A stretch of 64,000 bases of DNA, from assembly GCF_007830155.1 (NCBI RefSeq), contig NZ_VLKY01000012.1, positions 124,001 to 188,000 of the forward strand, in the 5' to 3' direction. The notes below the pieces were generated by a model. That model had not been told where the DNA came from. It did not search any database and worked only from the letters and a program-made list of their open reading frames with translations. This document shows positions 38,578 to 48,443 of the stretch, piece by piece. Position numbers and translations under genes: made by a program. Source of the DNA: Pseudomonas duriflava. GTDB taxonomy: Bacteria > Pseudomonadota > Gammaproteobacteria > Pseudomonadales > Pseudomonadaceae. The first letter of the stretch is position 1. Each line of letters starts with the position of its first letter.

Positions 38578-39045
38578 ATGAGCCTAGACTCGGTCCGCGA
38601 CTTTTTTGCCACACATGCTCCCGACCTCTCGATTATCGAACTGGATACCAGTACCGCTACCGTAGCGCTAGCTGCCGAAGCACATGGTGTAGAGCCAGGA
38701 CGTATCGCCAAGACCCTAGGCCTGCGCATTGGTGAGCGAGAGGTGCTCCTGGTCGCTCGCGGCGATGCGCGGCTGGACAATCGCAAGCTCAAGGCCGCCT
38801 TTGGCAGTAAGGCCAAGATGCTCGACGGTGAGCGCGTTCAGGCACTGACCAGCCATCCGGTTGGTGGCGTCTGTCCATTCGGCTTGGCAACCCCGCTTCA
38901 GGTGTATTGCGATACTTCACTCAAAGCTTTCGATGAAGTATTACCTGCAGCTGGTGCCATCCACAGCGCTGTGCGCTTGTCCCCCTTGCGCATGGCGGAA
39001 CTGGTTAAGGCGGAGTGGGTAGATGTTTGTCAGGAGGTTAGCTAA
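38578..39045 (+). CDS. YbaK/EbsC family aminoacyl-tRNA deacylase-like protein
   Basis: 155 residues of the YbaK fold: IIELDTSTATVALAAEAHGVEPGRIAKTLG, then KLKAAFGSKAKML and HPVGGVCPFGLATPL. Relatives hydrolyse mischarged Cys- or Ala-tRNA(Pro). The start at ATG 38578 (MSLDSVRDFF) has GGAG upstream; an in-frame TTG four codons earlier is disfavoured. Convergent with the lipoprotein gene nine bases downstream. Confidence 0.9.
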   Translation: MSLDSVRDFFATHAPDLSIIELDTSTATVALAAEAHGVEPGRIAKTLGLRIGEREVLLVARGDARLDNRKLKAAFGSKAKMLDGERVQALTSHPVGGVCPFGLATPLQVYCDTSLKAFDEVLPAAGAIHSAVRLSPLRMAELVKAEWVDVCQEVS

Positions 39046-39053
39046 TCCTTGAT

Positions 39054-39341
39054 TTAACTACCACCACGGACAATTAGCCCGACCCCAAGTACTTTAGCCA
39101 AGGCTAGTGGAAACAACACAGTGTCCAATAGCAAACTGGCTGGCAGATCAAGAGCGGGATATGTAGGCGCTTCGACACCAAAGCGCTCGGCTGGGCAACA
39201 GCCGCCCTGCAGGGCATACCAGTCCAGACGCGTTCCCGCATAAACAAGTGGCGCGCCGGGCTTGTTGGCGTTGAGGGCGCCGACGCTAGCACAACCACTA
39301 AGCAGCATCAGCATGAGCCCGGCGCAGAGCAACTTATTCAT
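39054..39341 (-). CDS. YceK/YidQ-like small lipoprotein
   Basis: 95 residues. Signal peptide [17 protein letters not shown] with lipobox LSGC. The mature part has [12 protein letters not shown] and [20 protein letters not shown], the pattern of YceK/YidQ (DUF1375) outer-membrane lipoproteins. The ATG is read inside the last codons of ubiX (ATGAATAA), an eight-base overlap, so translation is probably coupled to ubiX. Function unknown. Confidence 0.8.
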   Translation of the reverse strand: MNKLLCAGLMLMLLSGCASVGALNANKPGAPLVYAGTRLDWYALQGGCCPAERFGVEAPTYPALDLPASLLLDTVLFPLALAKVLGVGLIVRGGS

Positions 39342-39963
39342 CGCTGACCAGATGATGCTCACCCCAGCGCGGCAGCATGTCCTGAGGAATATTCAGCGTA
39401 TTAAGAATACGCGCCACGACAAAGTCGATCAGATCATCCACCGTCTGCGGCTGATGGTAGAAGCCTGGCGCTGCTGGAAGAATCGTCACGCCCAGATTGG
39501 ACAACTTGAGCATGTTTTCCAGATGAATACTGGAAAACGGTGACTCCCGAGGCACCAGAATCAGCGTGCGGCGTTCCTTGATAGCAACATCCGCTGCACG
39601 CTCGATCAGGTTGTTACAGGCGCCCGTGGCAATCGCTGACAGGGTGCCGGTCGAGCATGGGCAGACCACCATGGCAGCCGGCGCACTGGAGCCGGAGGCA
39701 GGCGGAGCCATCCAGTCGCTCTGCCCGAATACACGGATCTGCCCGGCGGCCGCACCGCAATATTCCGTCAGAAATGCCTGCATCGCCTGCGGCTTGGGCG
39801 GCAAGGTCACATCGGTTTCGGTCGCCATAACCAGATGAGCTGCCTTGGAGATCATGAAGTGCACCTCACGCTCTTCCTGGATCAAGCAGTCCAATAGCCG
39901 CAGACCGTATTGCGCGCCTGAGGCGCCCGTCATCGCCAGGGTTACGCGTTCAGGTCCACTCAC
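39334..39963 (-). CDS. ubiX: Flavin prenyltransferase UbiX
   Basis: 209 residues. Makes prenylated FMN, the cofactor of UbiD in ubiquinone synthesis. The family features are [17 protein letters not shown] at the N-terminus, [40 protein letters not shown] in the FMN/prenyl site, and [20 protein letters not shown]. It overlaps the mpl stop by four bases and shares its end with the lipoprotein gene. Confidence 0.97.
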   Translation of the reverse strand: MSGPERVTLAMTGASGAQYGLRLLDCLIQEEREVHFMISKAAHLVMATETDVTLPPKPQAMQAFLTEYCGAAAGQIRVFGQSDWMAPPASGSSAPAAMVVCPCSTGTLSAIATGACNNLIERAADVAIKERRTLILVPRESPFSSIHLENMLKLSNLGVTILPAAPGFYHQPQTVDDLIDFVVARILNTLNIPQDMLPRWGEHHLVSDE

Positions 39964-41324
39964 GCCCTATCTCCTTCCCTCAAGGCGGTAGCCAGCTTGC
40001 CATGCAGCCCACCAAAACCGCCGTTACTCATGATGACCACGTGTGTCTTACCACGCGCCTCGCTTTTGACACGGGCGATAATGGCGTCTAGCGAGTCGCA
40101 CACCACAGCCGGTACAGAACAGGCATCAGCCGTACCGGCCAGATCCCAGCCCAGGTTTGGCGGTGCGTACCAGATAACTGAGTCAGCCAGTCGCACGCTA
40201 TCCGGCAAGCCATCACGATGGGCACCCAGCTTCATCGAGTTGGAACGCGGCTCGATTACAGCAACGATAGAGTCGTCGCCAACCCGAGCGCGCAGCCCCT
40301 GCAGCGTTGTAGCGATGGCCGTAGGATGATGGGCGAAATCGTCGTAGATCGTTACTTCACCGATCTCAGCAATCGTCTCCATTCGTCGCTTGACGCTCTT
40401 AAACTCACATAAGGCTGCGATGCCTTGCGGTGGAACAACACCAACATGACGAGCCGCCGCCAAAGTGGCGAGGGCATTTGCAACGTTATGCTGCCCCGTC
40501 AGATTCCACTCGACAATGCCCTGAGCTTGGCCCTCGAACAATACCTCGAAGCATGAGCCGTCGTCGCGCACCAAGCGTGCCTGCCACTGGCCGCCCTCAC
40601 CGGTTGTTTGTACAGGCGTCCAGCATCCTGTATCCAGTACACGAGCCAGCGCCGGCTCGGTAGTTGGGCGAATGATTAACCCTTCACCTGGAATGGTTCT
40701 GATTAGATGATGGAACTGACGCTCAATGGCCGCCAGATCGGGAAAAATATCGGCATGATCAAATTCCAGATTGTTGAGAATCGCCGTACGAGGCCGATAA
40801 TGAACAAACTTGGAACGCTTATCGAAAAAAGCGCTGTCGTATTCGTCTGCCTCTACGACAAAGAACGGCGTTCCACCCAGGCGTGCCGAGACACCAAAAT
40901 TCTGTGGGACGCCACCAATCAAAAAGCCAGGACTCATGCCGGCATGTTCCAGCACCCAGGCCAGCATACTGGTTGTTGTGGTCTTGCCATGAGTACCAGC
41001 CACCGCCAATACCCAGCGATCTTGAAGAACATGATCCGCCAGCCACTGCGGTCCGGATACATAAGGCAGCCCTTTGTTCAAAACATGCTCTACAGCAGGA
41101 TTACCGCGAGACAGTGCATTGCCGATAACAACCAGATCGGGAGCCGGCTCGAGATGGGCTGGCTCGTAGCCTTGCATCAGCGAAATTCCCTGCGCCTCCA
41201 GCTGGGTACTCATGGGCGGATAGACATTGGCATCGGACCCCGTCACTTCATGGCCTAACGCCTTGGCTAATACAGCCAGCGAGCCCATGAACGTGCCGCA
41301 GATACCGAGAATATGGATATGCAT
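39960..41324 (-). CDS. mpl: UDP-MurNAc:L-Ala-gamma-D-Glu-meso-DAP ligase (Mpl)
   Basis: 454 residues from ATG 41324 ([31 protein letters not shown]); a frame from 41399 adds unrelated residues. Mur ligase family: nucleotide motif [38 protein letters not shown], and the C-terminal [14 protein letters not shown]. It recycles the murein tripeptide into peptidoglycan synthesis. ubiX follows with a four-base overlap. Confidence 0.96.
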   Translation of the reverse strand: MHIHILGICGTFMGSLAVLAKALGHEVTGSDANVYPPMSTQLEAQGISLMQGYEPAHLEPAPDLVVIGNALSRGNPAVEHVLNKGLPYVSGPQWLADHVLQDRWVLAVAGTHGKTTTTSMLAWVLEHAGMSPGFLIGGVPQNFGVSARLGGTPFFVVEADEYDSAFFDKRSKFVHYRPRTAILNNLEFDHADIFPDLAAIERQFHHLIRTIPGEGLIIRPTTEPALARVLDTGCWTPVQTTGEGGQWQARLVRDDGSCFEVLFEGQAQGIVEWNLTGQHNVANALATLAAARHVGVVPPQGIAALCEFKSVKRRMETIAEIGEVTIYDDFAHHPTAIATTLQGLRARVGDDSIVAVIEPRSNSMKLGAHRDGLPDSVRLADSVIWYAPPNLGWDLAGTADACSVPAVVCDSLDAIIARVKSEARGKTHVVIMSNGGFGGLHGKLATALREGDRA

Positions 41325-41519
41325 GGATGACCCCTGAACGAGCGAGGCCCGGCAGCCCCGTAAAAACCTGCCGCAGGTTAGCACAGCGACAAGCGGCATC
41401 GTGCACCTCCCTCGGTCTTACCCGAATCGTATGGGCATCTCAAGGCGTGAACGTCTTCGCAAAAGAATTATTCGTGCAACATTTCGCAAATTACAAGGTG
41501 CTGTCCGACCCAACGGCCA

Positions 41520-41548
41520 CTAGCAGGGTAGAGGCTTCCCCCTATAAT
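41520..41548 (+). promoter_or_regulatory. Candidate promoter for dedA
   Basis: A consensus -10 TATAAT at 41543-41548, with a weak CTAGCA at 17 bases spacing (three matches). It lies 35 bases before the dedA ATG, in the 259-base mpl/dedA divergent gap. I see no other element in that gap. Confidence 0.4.
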
Positions 41549-41583
41549 GAACCCTTCGCCCCACCGCCAGAGATAGGCTGTTC

Positions 41584-42240
41584 ATGGACTTCAATCCGAT
41601 CGACCTGATACTTCACCTCGACGTCTACCTTGAATTGCTGGTTAGCAATTACGGCTCATGGATTTACGTCATCCTGTTCCTGGTCATCTTCTGTGAGACG
41701 GGCCTGGTTGTTATGCCCTTCCTGCCCGGCGACTCGCTGCTGTTCATCGCAGGCGCCATCTGTGCAACAGGCGGCATGGACCCCTGGCTACTGGGTAGCC
41801 TTCTAGCCTTTGCCGCCATCTCCGGCGACAGTACCAATTATGTGGTTGGCAGAACCCTGGGCGAGAAACTCTTCTCCAATCCCAAATCCAAAATTTTCCG
41901 ACGCGACTATCTGGATCGCACTCAAGCCTTTTATGCCCTGCATGGCGGCAAGACCATTACGCTCGCGCGCTTTCTACCCATTATTCGGACCTTCGCGCCT
42001 TTTGTAGCGGGTATAGGCCGGATGAACTATCTGCGTTTTCTAGGCTTTAGCGTCCTGGGTACTTTCCTGTGGGTTGGCGGACTCGTCACCCTGGGCTATT
42101 TCTTTGGCAACGTGCCCTTCATCAAACAACACCTGTCCATGCTCGTGATTGCCATTATCGGTATATCCCTGCTGCCCATGATCATCAGCGTGATCAGCCG
42201 CCGCTTGCGCCCCACCCCGAGCCGCAGCGAGATCAGCTGA
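41584..42240 (+). CDS. DedA family membrane protein
   Basis: 218 residues with about five or six membrane segments. Typical family features: ETGLVVMPFLPGDSLLFIAGA, AISGDSTNYVVGRTLG, then ARFLPIIRTFAPFVAGIGRM, where the Arg-rich PxxRT/APxxAG motif is intact. DedA proteins are linked to membrane potential and phospholipid scrambling. mtfA follows six bases later. Confidence 0.94.
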   Translation: MDFNPIDLILHLDVYLELLVSNYGSWIYVILFLVIFCETGLVVMPFLPGDSLLFIAGAICATGGMDPWLLGSLLAFAAISGDSTNYVVGRTLGEKLFSNPKSKIFRRDYLDRTQAFYALHGGKTITLARFLPIIRTFAPFVAGIGRMNYLRFLGFSVLGTFLWVGGLVTLGYFFGNVPFIKQHLSMLVIAIIGISLLPMIISVISRRLRPTPSRSEIS

Positions 42241-42246
42241 GCACAG

Positions 42247-43146
42247 GTGTGGTCGTTTCGTGCCTGGCGAGACCGGAGGGTGCTAAAGCGCACTCCGGTC
42301 TCGCCTGATCTTTGGGCTGCCGTACATGCACGTCTGCCTATTATCGCGGGACTCGATGCTGCAAACGACCTGCTGTTACAACAGCGCAGCCTTCTCTTTC
42401 TAGCCCACAAGCGGATCACCCTGCTTGGTAACCTTATCCTTGACGACGTAGATCGGCTGGCTCTGGCAGCACAAGCCGTATTTCCGCTGCTGTCCCTGCC
42501 AGACCAGAACTGGTACCGGGGCTTTCACGAAGTGATCCTGTATCCTCAGGACTTTGCCAGCCCGCAACGCTACCGGGATGAAGTTGGTGTTGAGCATGAA
42601 GAGCTCAATGAGCTTAGTGGCGAGGCATGGGTGCAAGGCCCGGTCATCATGGCCTGGTCCGGTATTCAAGAGAGTGGCGACTGGACCGGTTACAACCTTG
42701 TCATTCATGAACTGATGCACAAGATCGACATGCTTCGAGGCGAAGCCAACGGCTTGCCGCCATTACATCGGGAGATGTCAGTAGCGGATTGGGCCTTCAC
42801 TCTTCAGAGCGCCTACGATGATCTCAATCAACGCCTAGAAACCGCCTCCGAAGACGAAGCGCCCATCGATCCCTATGCAGCCGAGCATCCTGCTGAATTC
42901 TTCGCGGTCTGCTGCGAATATTTCTTTAGTGCCCCAGCTGTCCTTGACGCTGCGTATCCTGACGTTTTATGCACAATTGCGTCTTTTCTTCCGCCAGGAT
43001 CCGCAGCTCAGATGGCTAGCAACAACCTCACCGAATCTCGATACCTGAAGCCGCTTCAGCTCCTTTGGGCGCATCAGGTGCAGCTCGATGGGCTACAGGC
43101 ACGTCCTCGAGAAACTCCAGCGAACGTACCGGCATGCCAAACTTGA
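42247..43146 (+). CDS. mtfA: MtfA-type zinc peptidase
   Basis: 299 residues, starting GTG. The gluzincin motif HELMHKIDML gives HExxH, and AAEHPAEFFAVCCEYFF contributes the downstream Glu of the family. In Escherichia coli MtfA binds the Mlc repressor and has aminopeptidase activity. Six bases after dedA. Its last 119 bases overlap the 3' end of the MscS gene on the other strand. Confidence 0.9.
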   Translation: MWSFRAWRDRRVLKRTPVSPDLWAAVHARLPIIAGLDAANDLLLQQRSLLFLAHKRITLLGNLILDDVDRLALAAQAVFPLLSLPDQNWYRGFHEVILYPQDFASPQRYRDEVGVEHEELNELSGEAWVQGPVIMAWSGIQESGDWTGYNLVIHELMHKIDMLRGEANGLPPLHREMSVADWAFTLQSAYDDLNQRLETASEDEAPIDPYAAEHPAEFFAVCCEYFFSAPAVLDAAYPDVLCTIASFLPPGSAAQMASNNLTESRYLKPLQLLWAHQVQLDGLQARPRETPANVPACQT

Positions 43147-44146
43147 TCTCACGTTGGGCCAGTTGAGTAAGTAGTTCGAGATTGATCTTCTGCTGAATGT
43201 CCATGTACAGGTTGTAGTCAGGACTCAGCACGTAATAGACCACTTCAAACTTTAACGCATTGGTCTGTAGCGCTAGCAGATGTGCACGGTCGAATCGTGT
43301 TTGCTCCACTGAGGTAATGATCTCCTTTACCAGCGGGGCGATCTCTGCGACTTTTTCTGGCGGTGTACGGTAAGAAATATCGAAACTGAAGAGAATGCGC
43401 CGCTCAGACATGCGTTTGTAATTATGAATGGTCTGTTGCAAGAGCTGGGTATTCGAACAGATCACCTGCTCGCCGCTGAGGCTGCGAATACGTGTTGTTT
43501 TCAGGCCAATGTATTCAATTGATCCGGCAATATCGCCGAACACGACAAAATCACCTTGCTCAAAGGGTTTGTCGATCCCGATCGACAATGATGCAAACAG
43601 ATCGCTCAATACGTTTTGTACGGCCAGCGCAACGGCAATGCCGCCAATACCCAGGCTGGCAACGAAAGCCGTGATGTTGACGCCGAGATTGGCCAGCACC
43701 GAAAGGAATACAACCGCCCACAAGGCCACACGAATCATCAGTGAGATCATCGTCATGGTCAGTTGGCTGCGCTGATGACCCGACTTGCTTTGCATGGACG
43801 AGCGCGCCCATAGCTGAATGACCGCATCTATCCACAGGCCAGCTTGTAACGCTAGAACAAAAAACCAGATGTGACTGACTCGGTCCTCCCAGATGGGATT
43901 CAAATCGATCACGTACAAACCGATCTGTATGGCCATCAGCAGAATGAGCAAGCGGCTCGTCCGCTCGGCCATGGCGCCTACATATTGGGTCCAGCCGCCA
44001 CTTTTATGAGTGGACCAGGCAATGATGCGCCCCGTTACGGCGCTGACTATACGTCGGATGATCCAGTAACTGACGACGACAATGACTAGCGCCAAAGCCA
44101 GGTTGATAACGGTAGCTTCGTTGACCCACTTGAACATGCCTGTCAT
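43028..44146 (-). CDS. MscS family mechanosensitive ion channel
   Basis: 372 residues with five membrane segments. The MscS pore helix is around [27 protein letters not shown], then the cytoplasmic [11 protein letters not shown]-bearing vestibule. Characteristic [40 protein letters not shown]. Likely releases osmolytes on hypo-osmotic shock. The tail ([24 protein letters not shown]) lies in the region shared with mtfA. Confidence 0.94.
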   Translation of the reverse strand: MTGMFKWVNEATVINLALALVIVVVSYWIIRRIVSAVTGRIIAWSTHKSGGWTQYVGAMAERTSRLLILLMAIQIGLYVIDLNPIWEDRVSHIWFFVLALQAGLWIDAVIQLWARSSMQSKSGHQRSQLTMTMISLMIRVALWAVVFLSVLANLGVNITAFVASLGIGGIAVALAVQNVLSDLFASLSIGIDKPFEQGDFVVFGDIAGSIEYIGLKTTRIRSLSGEQVICSNTQLLQQTIHNYKRMSERRILFSFDISYRTPPEKVAEIAPLVKEIITSVEQTRFDRAHLLALQTNALKFEVVYYVLSPDYNLYMDIQQKINLELLTQLAQREIKFGMPVRSLEFLEDVPVAHRAAPDAPKGAEAASGIEIR

Positions 44147-44324
44147 GACTCCGATTCAGGAAAGACCTCCCGCATCATGGATACGGACCTCCCTTTTCAG
44201 TGGCCTGCAAGCGGGCAAAGTTCCAGTATTGAACCTTATCCAGCACCAAGGCTCGAATACCCGATCAAATACGCCTATACTTCTGCCCACATTACGTGGC
44301 CTATCAACAAGGGTGAGTCGCTCC

Positions 44325-44852
44325 ATGAGCTACAGCAAGATTCCGGCCGGCAAAGACGTGCCAAACGACATCTACGTCGCGATCGAAATCCCGGCTAACC
44401 ATGCGCCGATCAAATATGAAATCGACAAGGACAGCGATGCCCTGTTCGTGGACCGTTTTATGGCCACCCCGATGTTCTATCCGGCCAACTACGGATACAT
44501 CCCGAACACGCTAGCTGACGACGGCGATCCTCTGGACGTCCTGGTCGTAACCCCTTATCCAGTGGCGCCTGGCGCAGTTATCCGTGCGCGTCCGGTCGGC
44601 GTTCTGCACATGACCGACGAAGCCGGTGGCGACGCCAAACTGGTTGCCGTACCGCATGACAAATTGTCTGTGCTGTATCATGATGTAAAGGAATACACCG
44701 ACCTGCCCGCTCTGCTTCTTGAGCAGATCAAGCACTTCTTCGAGAACTACAAAGACCTCGAAAAAGGCAAGTGGGTGAAAGTAGAGCGCTGGGGCAACGC
44801 TGAAGAAGCCCGCGCGGAAATTCTGAAGGCAGTCGCGGCTTACCAAAAATAA
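44325..44852 (+). CDS. ppa: Inorganic pyrophosphatase
   Basis: 175 residues, the family I size. Substrate and metal-binding motif [13 protein letters not shown], with [16 protein letters not shown] and [12 protein letters not shown] before it and VYHDV-type ligands in [13 protein letters not shown]. It drives biosynthesis by removing pyrophosphate. Start [18 protein letters not shown]; a frame from 44082 adds non-homologous residues. A weak -10 TATACT lies at 44276. Confidence 0.98.
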   Translation: MSYSKIPAGKDVPNDIYVAIEIPANHAPIKYEIDKDSDALFVDRFMATPMFYPANYGYIPNTLADDGDPLDVLVVTPYPVAPGAVIRARPVGVLHMTDEAGGDAKLVAVPHDKLSVLYHDVKEYTDLPALLLEQIKHFFENYKDLEKGKWVKVERWGNAEEARAEILKAVAAYQK

Positions 44853-44869
44853 GTCGTTACTACCCAATA

Positions 44870-44893
44870 AAGCCGGCCACAAGCCGGCTTTTT
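44870..44893 (+). terminator. Intrinsic terminator after ppa
   Basis: AGCCGGC / GCCGGCT stem with a five-base CACAA loop, then TTTTT. It starts 17 bases past the ppa stop. On the minus strand the stem is followed by TTATTG, so it may also serve rlmE. Confidence 0.9.
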
Positions 44894-44975
44894 ATTGTCT
44901 GCTGTCTTTTATCTAATTCCGCTCAAGCTTAGATGCGCAAGGGTCGCAGGTATTTAGGGTAGCACCGTAGGCGCC

Positions 44976-45596
44976 TTATCCTTTAAATCCCTTTGCCACC
45001 AGATAAACTTCCTTTGAGCGCGGCCGTGACGCGTCGGGCTTGCGTATCACCACCTTCTCGAATGAGCGGCGAACATCCTTCAGGAATTCGTCGGAGCCTT
45101 CGCCCTGAAAGACCTTGGCCACAAAGTTGCCATCGGGCTTTAGCACCTGCCGAACCATATCGAGAACAAGTTCGACCAAGTACATGGAGGAAGCCTGGTC
45201 GGCAGCAGCGATGCCGCTGATATTGGGAGCGATGTCGGAGATAATCAGGTCAGGCTTATTGCCGTCGAGCTTGTCGAGAATCTGCTGGAACACCGCATCG
45301 TCGGTAAAATCGCCCTGGATGAAATCGACGTTATCCAGCGGGTCCATTGGCAGAATGTCGCTAGCCAAAACCCGCCCCTTCTCACCTACAAGCCTTCCGG
45401 CTACCTGTGACCAACCACCAGGAGCGGAGCCAAGGTCCATGACAAGCATGCCGGGGCGTATCAGTTTGTCCTTCTCGTTCAGTTCGATCAGCTTGTAGCT
45501 GGCACGGGAACGCAAGCCATCCTTCTGAGCTCGTTTGACGTAAGGATCGTTGACGTGTTCATCCAGCCAGCGGCGGCTGCTTTTGGATCGTTTCAT
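44976..45596 (-). CDS. rlmE: 23S rRNA 2'-O-ribose methyltransferase RlmE
   Basis: 206 residues. Methylates U2552 in 23S rRNA. SAM motif [17 protein letters not shown], the K-D-K-E tetrad parts in GSAPGG... [19 protein letters not shown] and [10 protein letters not shown]. Start ATG 45596 ([24 protein letters not shown]). In many gammaproteobacteria ftsH follows rlmE; here ppa is next. Confidence 0.97.
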   Translation of the reverse strand: MKRSKSSRRWLDEHVNDPYVKRAQKDGLRSRASYKLIELNEKDKLIRPGMLVMDLGSAPGGWSQVAGRLVGEKGRVLASDILPMDPLDNVDFIQGDFTDDAVFQQILDKLDGNKPDLIISDIAPNISGIAAADQASSMYLVELVLDMVRQVLKPDGNFVAKVFQGEGSDEFLKDVRRSFEKVVIRKPDASRPRSKEVYLVAKGFKG

Positions 45597-45769
45597 GAGA
45601 GAGCCAAGCACGGAAAAATCAATGAGAGGAGCGGACCAACGCACGAGACAAAGGGAAAGGCTGTTGGGCGCATAATGACAACGATTATAAACCGATAATA
45701 CAAGTCCAGGGGCTGGTATCGCATAGCGCCGAAGCATACGGCACCGTTGGCCGCCCTATCAGGCCAGGA

Positions 45770-45798
45770 CTGACAGGGCGGACGATGGCGGGTATAAT
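45770..45798 (+). promoter_or_regulatory. Sigma-70 promoter for the FAD-dehydrogenase/TrmH pair
   Basis: CTGACA, 17 bases, TATAAT: five of six and six of six matches. It lies 63 bases before the ATG at 45862. It is the best-matching promoter in the window. Confidence 0.7.
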
Positions 45799-45861
45799 TC
45801 ATGCCTTACCCCCGCCCTTCTATTGCTTCCTTTGCCGGAGTCACCGGCCAGGATTACCGCC

Positions 45862-47511
45862 ATGATTCGCATTAACGAACTGTCTCTGCCGCTTGATCAT
45901 TCCACAGATGAATTACGCAAGGCCATCGTCAAACGTCTTGATATCCGCGACGCCGACCTGTTGAACTTCACTGTCTTCAAGCGCAGCTACGATGCCCGCA
46001 AGAAGAACAGCGTCATTCTTTTCATCTACATTATTGATCTGGAAGTACGAGACGAGGCAGCTATTCTGGCGCGCTTTGCCGATGACCGACATGTACTCCC
46101 GGCCCCGGATACCAATTACTATCCGGTAGGAAAAGCGCCGGCCCATCTGAGCGAGCGGCCGCTGGTAGTGGGTTTTGGTCCTTGTGGCTTATTTGCGGCG
46201 CTGTTGCTCGCGCAAATGGGCTTTAAGCCCATCGTGCTTGAGCGCGGCAAAGATGTGCGTCGACGCACCAAGGATACCTGGGCGCTATGGCGCAAGAAGA
46301 CCCTGACCCCGGAATCCAACGTACAGTTCGGTGAGGGTGGTGCCGGCCTGTTCTCCGACGGCAAGCTCTACAGCCAGATCAAAGACCCGAAGTTCTATGC
46401 CCGTAAGGTGATGCACGAATTTGTCCGCGCTGGCGCTCCGGCCGAGATCATGTATGTGAGCAAGCCGCATATCGGCACCTTCCGTCTTACCGGTGTGGTA
46501 GCAGCCATGCGCGAGGAGATTATCGCTCTTGGCGGCGAGGTGCGTTTCGAAAGCAAGGTGACCGACCTGCTGATTAACGATGGCCAGCTTGAGGGAGTGG
46601 TGCTAGGTAACGGAGAAACCATTCATAGCCGCCACGTAGTGCTGGCGCTGGGCCATAGTTCTCGCGATACCTTCCGCATGCTGCACCAGCGGGGCGTATT
46701 TATCGAGGCCAAACCCTTTGCCGTAGGTTTTCGCATCGAGCACCCACAAGGCATGATCGACCAGGCCCGCCTGGGCAAATATGCCGGCCATCCTGAACTC
46801 GGCGCTGCCGACTACAAATTGGTGCACCACGCCAAGAATGGACGTGCCGTCTACAGCTTTTGCATGTGTCCAGGCGGCACCGTAGTAGCGGCCACCTCCG
46901 AGCCGGAGCGTGTTGTGACCAATGGCATGAGCCAGTACTCACGCAATGAGCGCAATGCAAATGCCGGCATCGTCGTAGGCATCAACCCGCAACAGGATTT
47001 CCCCGGCGGCCCGCTGGCCGGCGTGGAGTTCCAGGAGCGTCTGGAGTCACGTGCCTATGAGTTGGGCGGCCGCGATTACTGCGCACCCGCCCAATTGGTA
47101 GGCGACTTCATTCGCGGAGTACCCTCAGCGGAATTTGGCGAGGTGGAACCCTCCTACAAGCCTGGTGTGCGCCTGGGCGATCTTGCGCCCTCGCTACCGG
47201 AGTATGCGATCGAGGCCATTCGCGAGGCGCTGCCGGCATTTGGCAAACAGATACGCGGTTTCGATCGTGATGACGCGGTGCTTACCGGTATTGAAACCCG
47301 CACGTCCTCTCCGGTGCGCATTACTCGCGACAACGAGACGCTGCAAAGCCTCAACTTGCGCGGCCTGTATCCGGCCGGTGAAGGCGCTGGCTATGCGGGT
47401 GGCATCTTGTCGGCAGGCGTGGACGGGATCAAAGTGGCTGAGGCATTGGCCAAGTCGCTTCTGTCAGACATAGAGATGACGGACGAGCAGTCCAGCCGAG
47501 CGGCTTGTTGA
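45862..47511 (+). CDS. FAD-dependent dehydrogenase (COG2509-like)
   Basis: 549 residues. N-terminal ~95 residues form a small alpha/beta domain, followed by a nucleotide-binding segment VVGFGPCGLFAALLLAQMGFKPIVLERG. Later FGEGGAGLFSDGKLYSQIKD and LYPAGEGAGYAGGILSAGVDGIKVAEAL (FAD/NAD contacts). Such proteins are annotated as uncharacterised FAD-dependent dehydrogenases or NAD(P)/FAD oxidoreductases. Start at ATG 45862 (MIRINELSLPL). The stop shares its last base with the next start (TGATG). Confidence 0.88.
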   Translation: MIRINELSLPLDHSTDELRKAIVKRLDIRDADLLNFTVFKRSYDARKKNSVILFIYIIDLEVRDEAAILARFADDRHVLPAPDTNYYPVGKAPAHLSERPLVVGFGPCGLFAALLLAQMGFKPIVLERGKDVRRRTKDTWALWRKKTLTPESNVQFGEGGAGLFSDGKLYSQIKDPKFYARKVMHEFVRAGAPAEIMYVSKPHIGTFRLTGVVAAMREEIIALGGEVRFESKVTDLLINDGQLEGVVLGNGETIHSRHVVLALGHSSRDTFRMLHQRGVFIEAKPFAVGFRIEHPQGMIDQARLGKYAGHPELGAADYKLVHHAKNGRAVYSFCMCPGGTVVAATSEPERVVTNGMSQYSRNERNANAGIVVGINPQQDFPGGPLAGVEFQERLESRAYELGGRDYCAPAQLVGDFIRGVPSAEFGEVEPSYKPGVRLGDLAPSLPEYAIEAIREALPAFGKQIRGFDRDDAVLTGIETRTSSPVRITRDNETLQSLNLRGLYPAGEGAGYAGGILSAGVDGIKVAEALAKSLLSDIEMTDEQSSRAAC

Positions 47512-48242
47512 TGAAACTCGATGACATCAAAAAACTTCACCAGAAAAAATACCGAGCCGAGTTCGGCTATTTTCTGGTGGAGGGCGAGCATCTGTTGCTG
47601 GAGTTGCAAAAGGCGGCCTTACAGAATCCGTTGTTACAGCGCAGCCAACTGTATGTAACCAGTGCCTATGAGCACTGGCAAAGCCCGTTTGAAACCCACC
47701 TCATCAGCGATCGGCAAATGGCGCAAATTGCGGATACCAAGACACCGCAAGGCATTATTGCGCTAGTACCAATGCCGGCGACAACCGCGCCGGCCTGTGC
47801 CTCTGCTGATAACGAGCGGGCTATCTATCTCCATGAAATCCAGGATCCGGGCAATCTCGGCACTGTCCTACGCACCTTGGCTTGGTTCGGTAATTTTCGC
47901 TGCCTGCTCAGCCCCGGCAGCGTTGATCCGTATAACCCTAAAGTTGTGCGCTCCAGTATGGGTGCTATTTTTCATGCATCCATCGAGCTGGATGTAGAAA
48001 TAGACTCCTTGCGTACGCGTTTCGAACGCATTGCTTGCCTAGACATGAATGGCGAGCGCGTGCAATCGGAGAACTTTAAGACGTTCGATTGCTATCTGTT
48101 CGGCAACGAAGCACGCGGCGTGCCCCGCGAGCAATTGATCGCACTCAACGCGCAACCCTTTACTATTTCCGGCTGCGGCACCATCGAATCGCTGAACCTG
48201 GCCGCAACGGTCAATATGTGCGCGTACGAACTAAATAGATAA
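47511..48242 (+). CDS. TrmH family (SPOUT) RNA methyltransferase
   Basis: 243 residues. N-terminal substrate-binding domain (KYRAEFGYFLVEGEHLLLELQKAA) and SPOUT core: LHEIQDPGNLGTVLRTLAWFG, CYLFGNEARGVPRE and ISGCGTIESLNLAATVNMCAYEL. Likely an rRNA or tRNA 2'-O-methyltransferase; the target is not predictable. Coupled to the upstream FAD gene by one base. Confidence 0.88.
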   Translation: MKLDDIKKLHQKKYRAEFGYFLVEGEHLLLELQKAALQNPLLQRSQLYVTSAYEHWQSPFETHLISDRQMAQIADTKTPQGIIALVPMPATTAPACASADNERAIYLHEIQDPGNLGTVLRTLAWFGNFRCLLSPGSVDPYNPKVVRSSMGAIFHASIELDVEIDSLRTRFERIACLDMNGERVQSENFKTFDCYLFGNEARGVPREQLIALNAQPFTISGCGTIESLNLAATVNMCAYELNR

Positions 48243-48443
48243 CAGATCTTAAAGAGCCGTTTTCTCATTTTGGAAAAGGGAACAGATTGAGCCGGCCCTG
48301 ACATCCTCTCAAGGCCGGAAACCGCATGCGGCAAGGCTGTATGGGCTCCGAAACATCACCCAGCACAGCTTGCCTCTCATCAGACCTGCCTAGAGCAAAG
48401 GGACAATTATTTCACATCGCTAACGTTCACTTTTGCCCTCAGG

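Noticed and set aside
41399-41399. A longer mpl start 75 bases upstream of the chosen ATG
   Set aside because: The extra 25 residues do not resemble a Mur ligase N-terminus, whereas [20 protein letters not shown] does.
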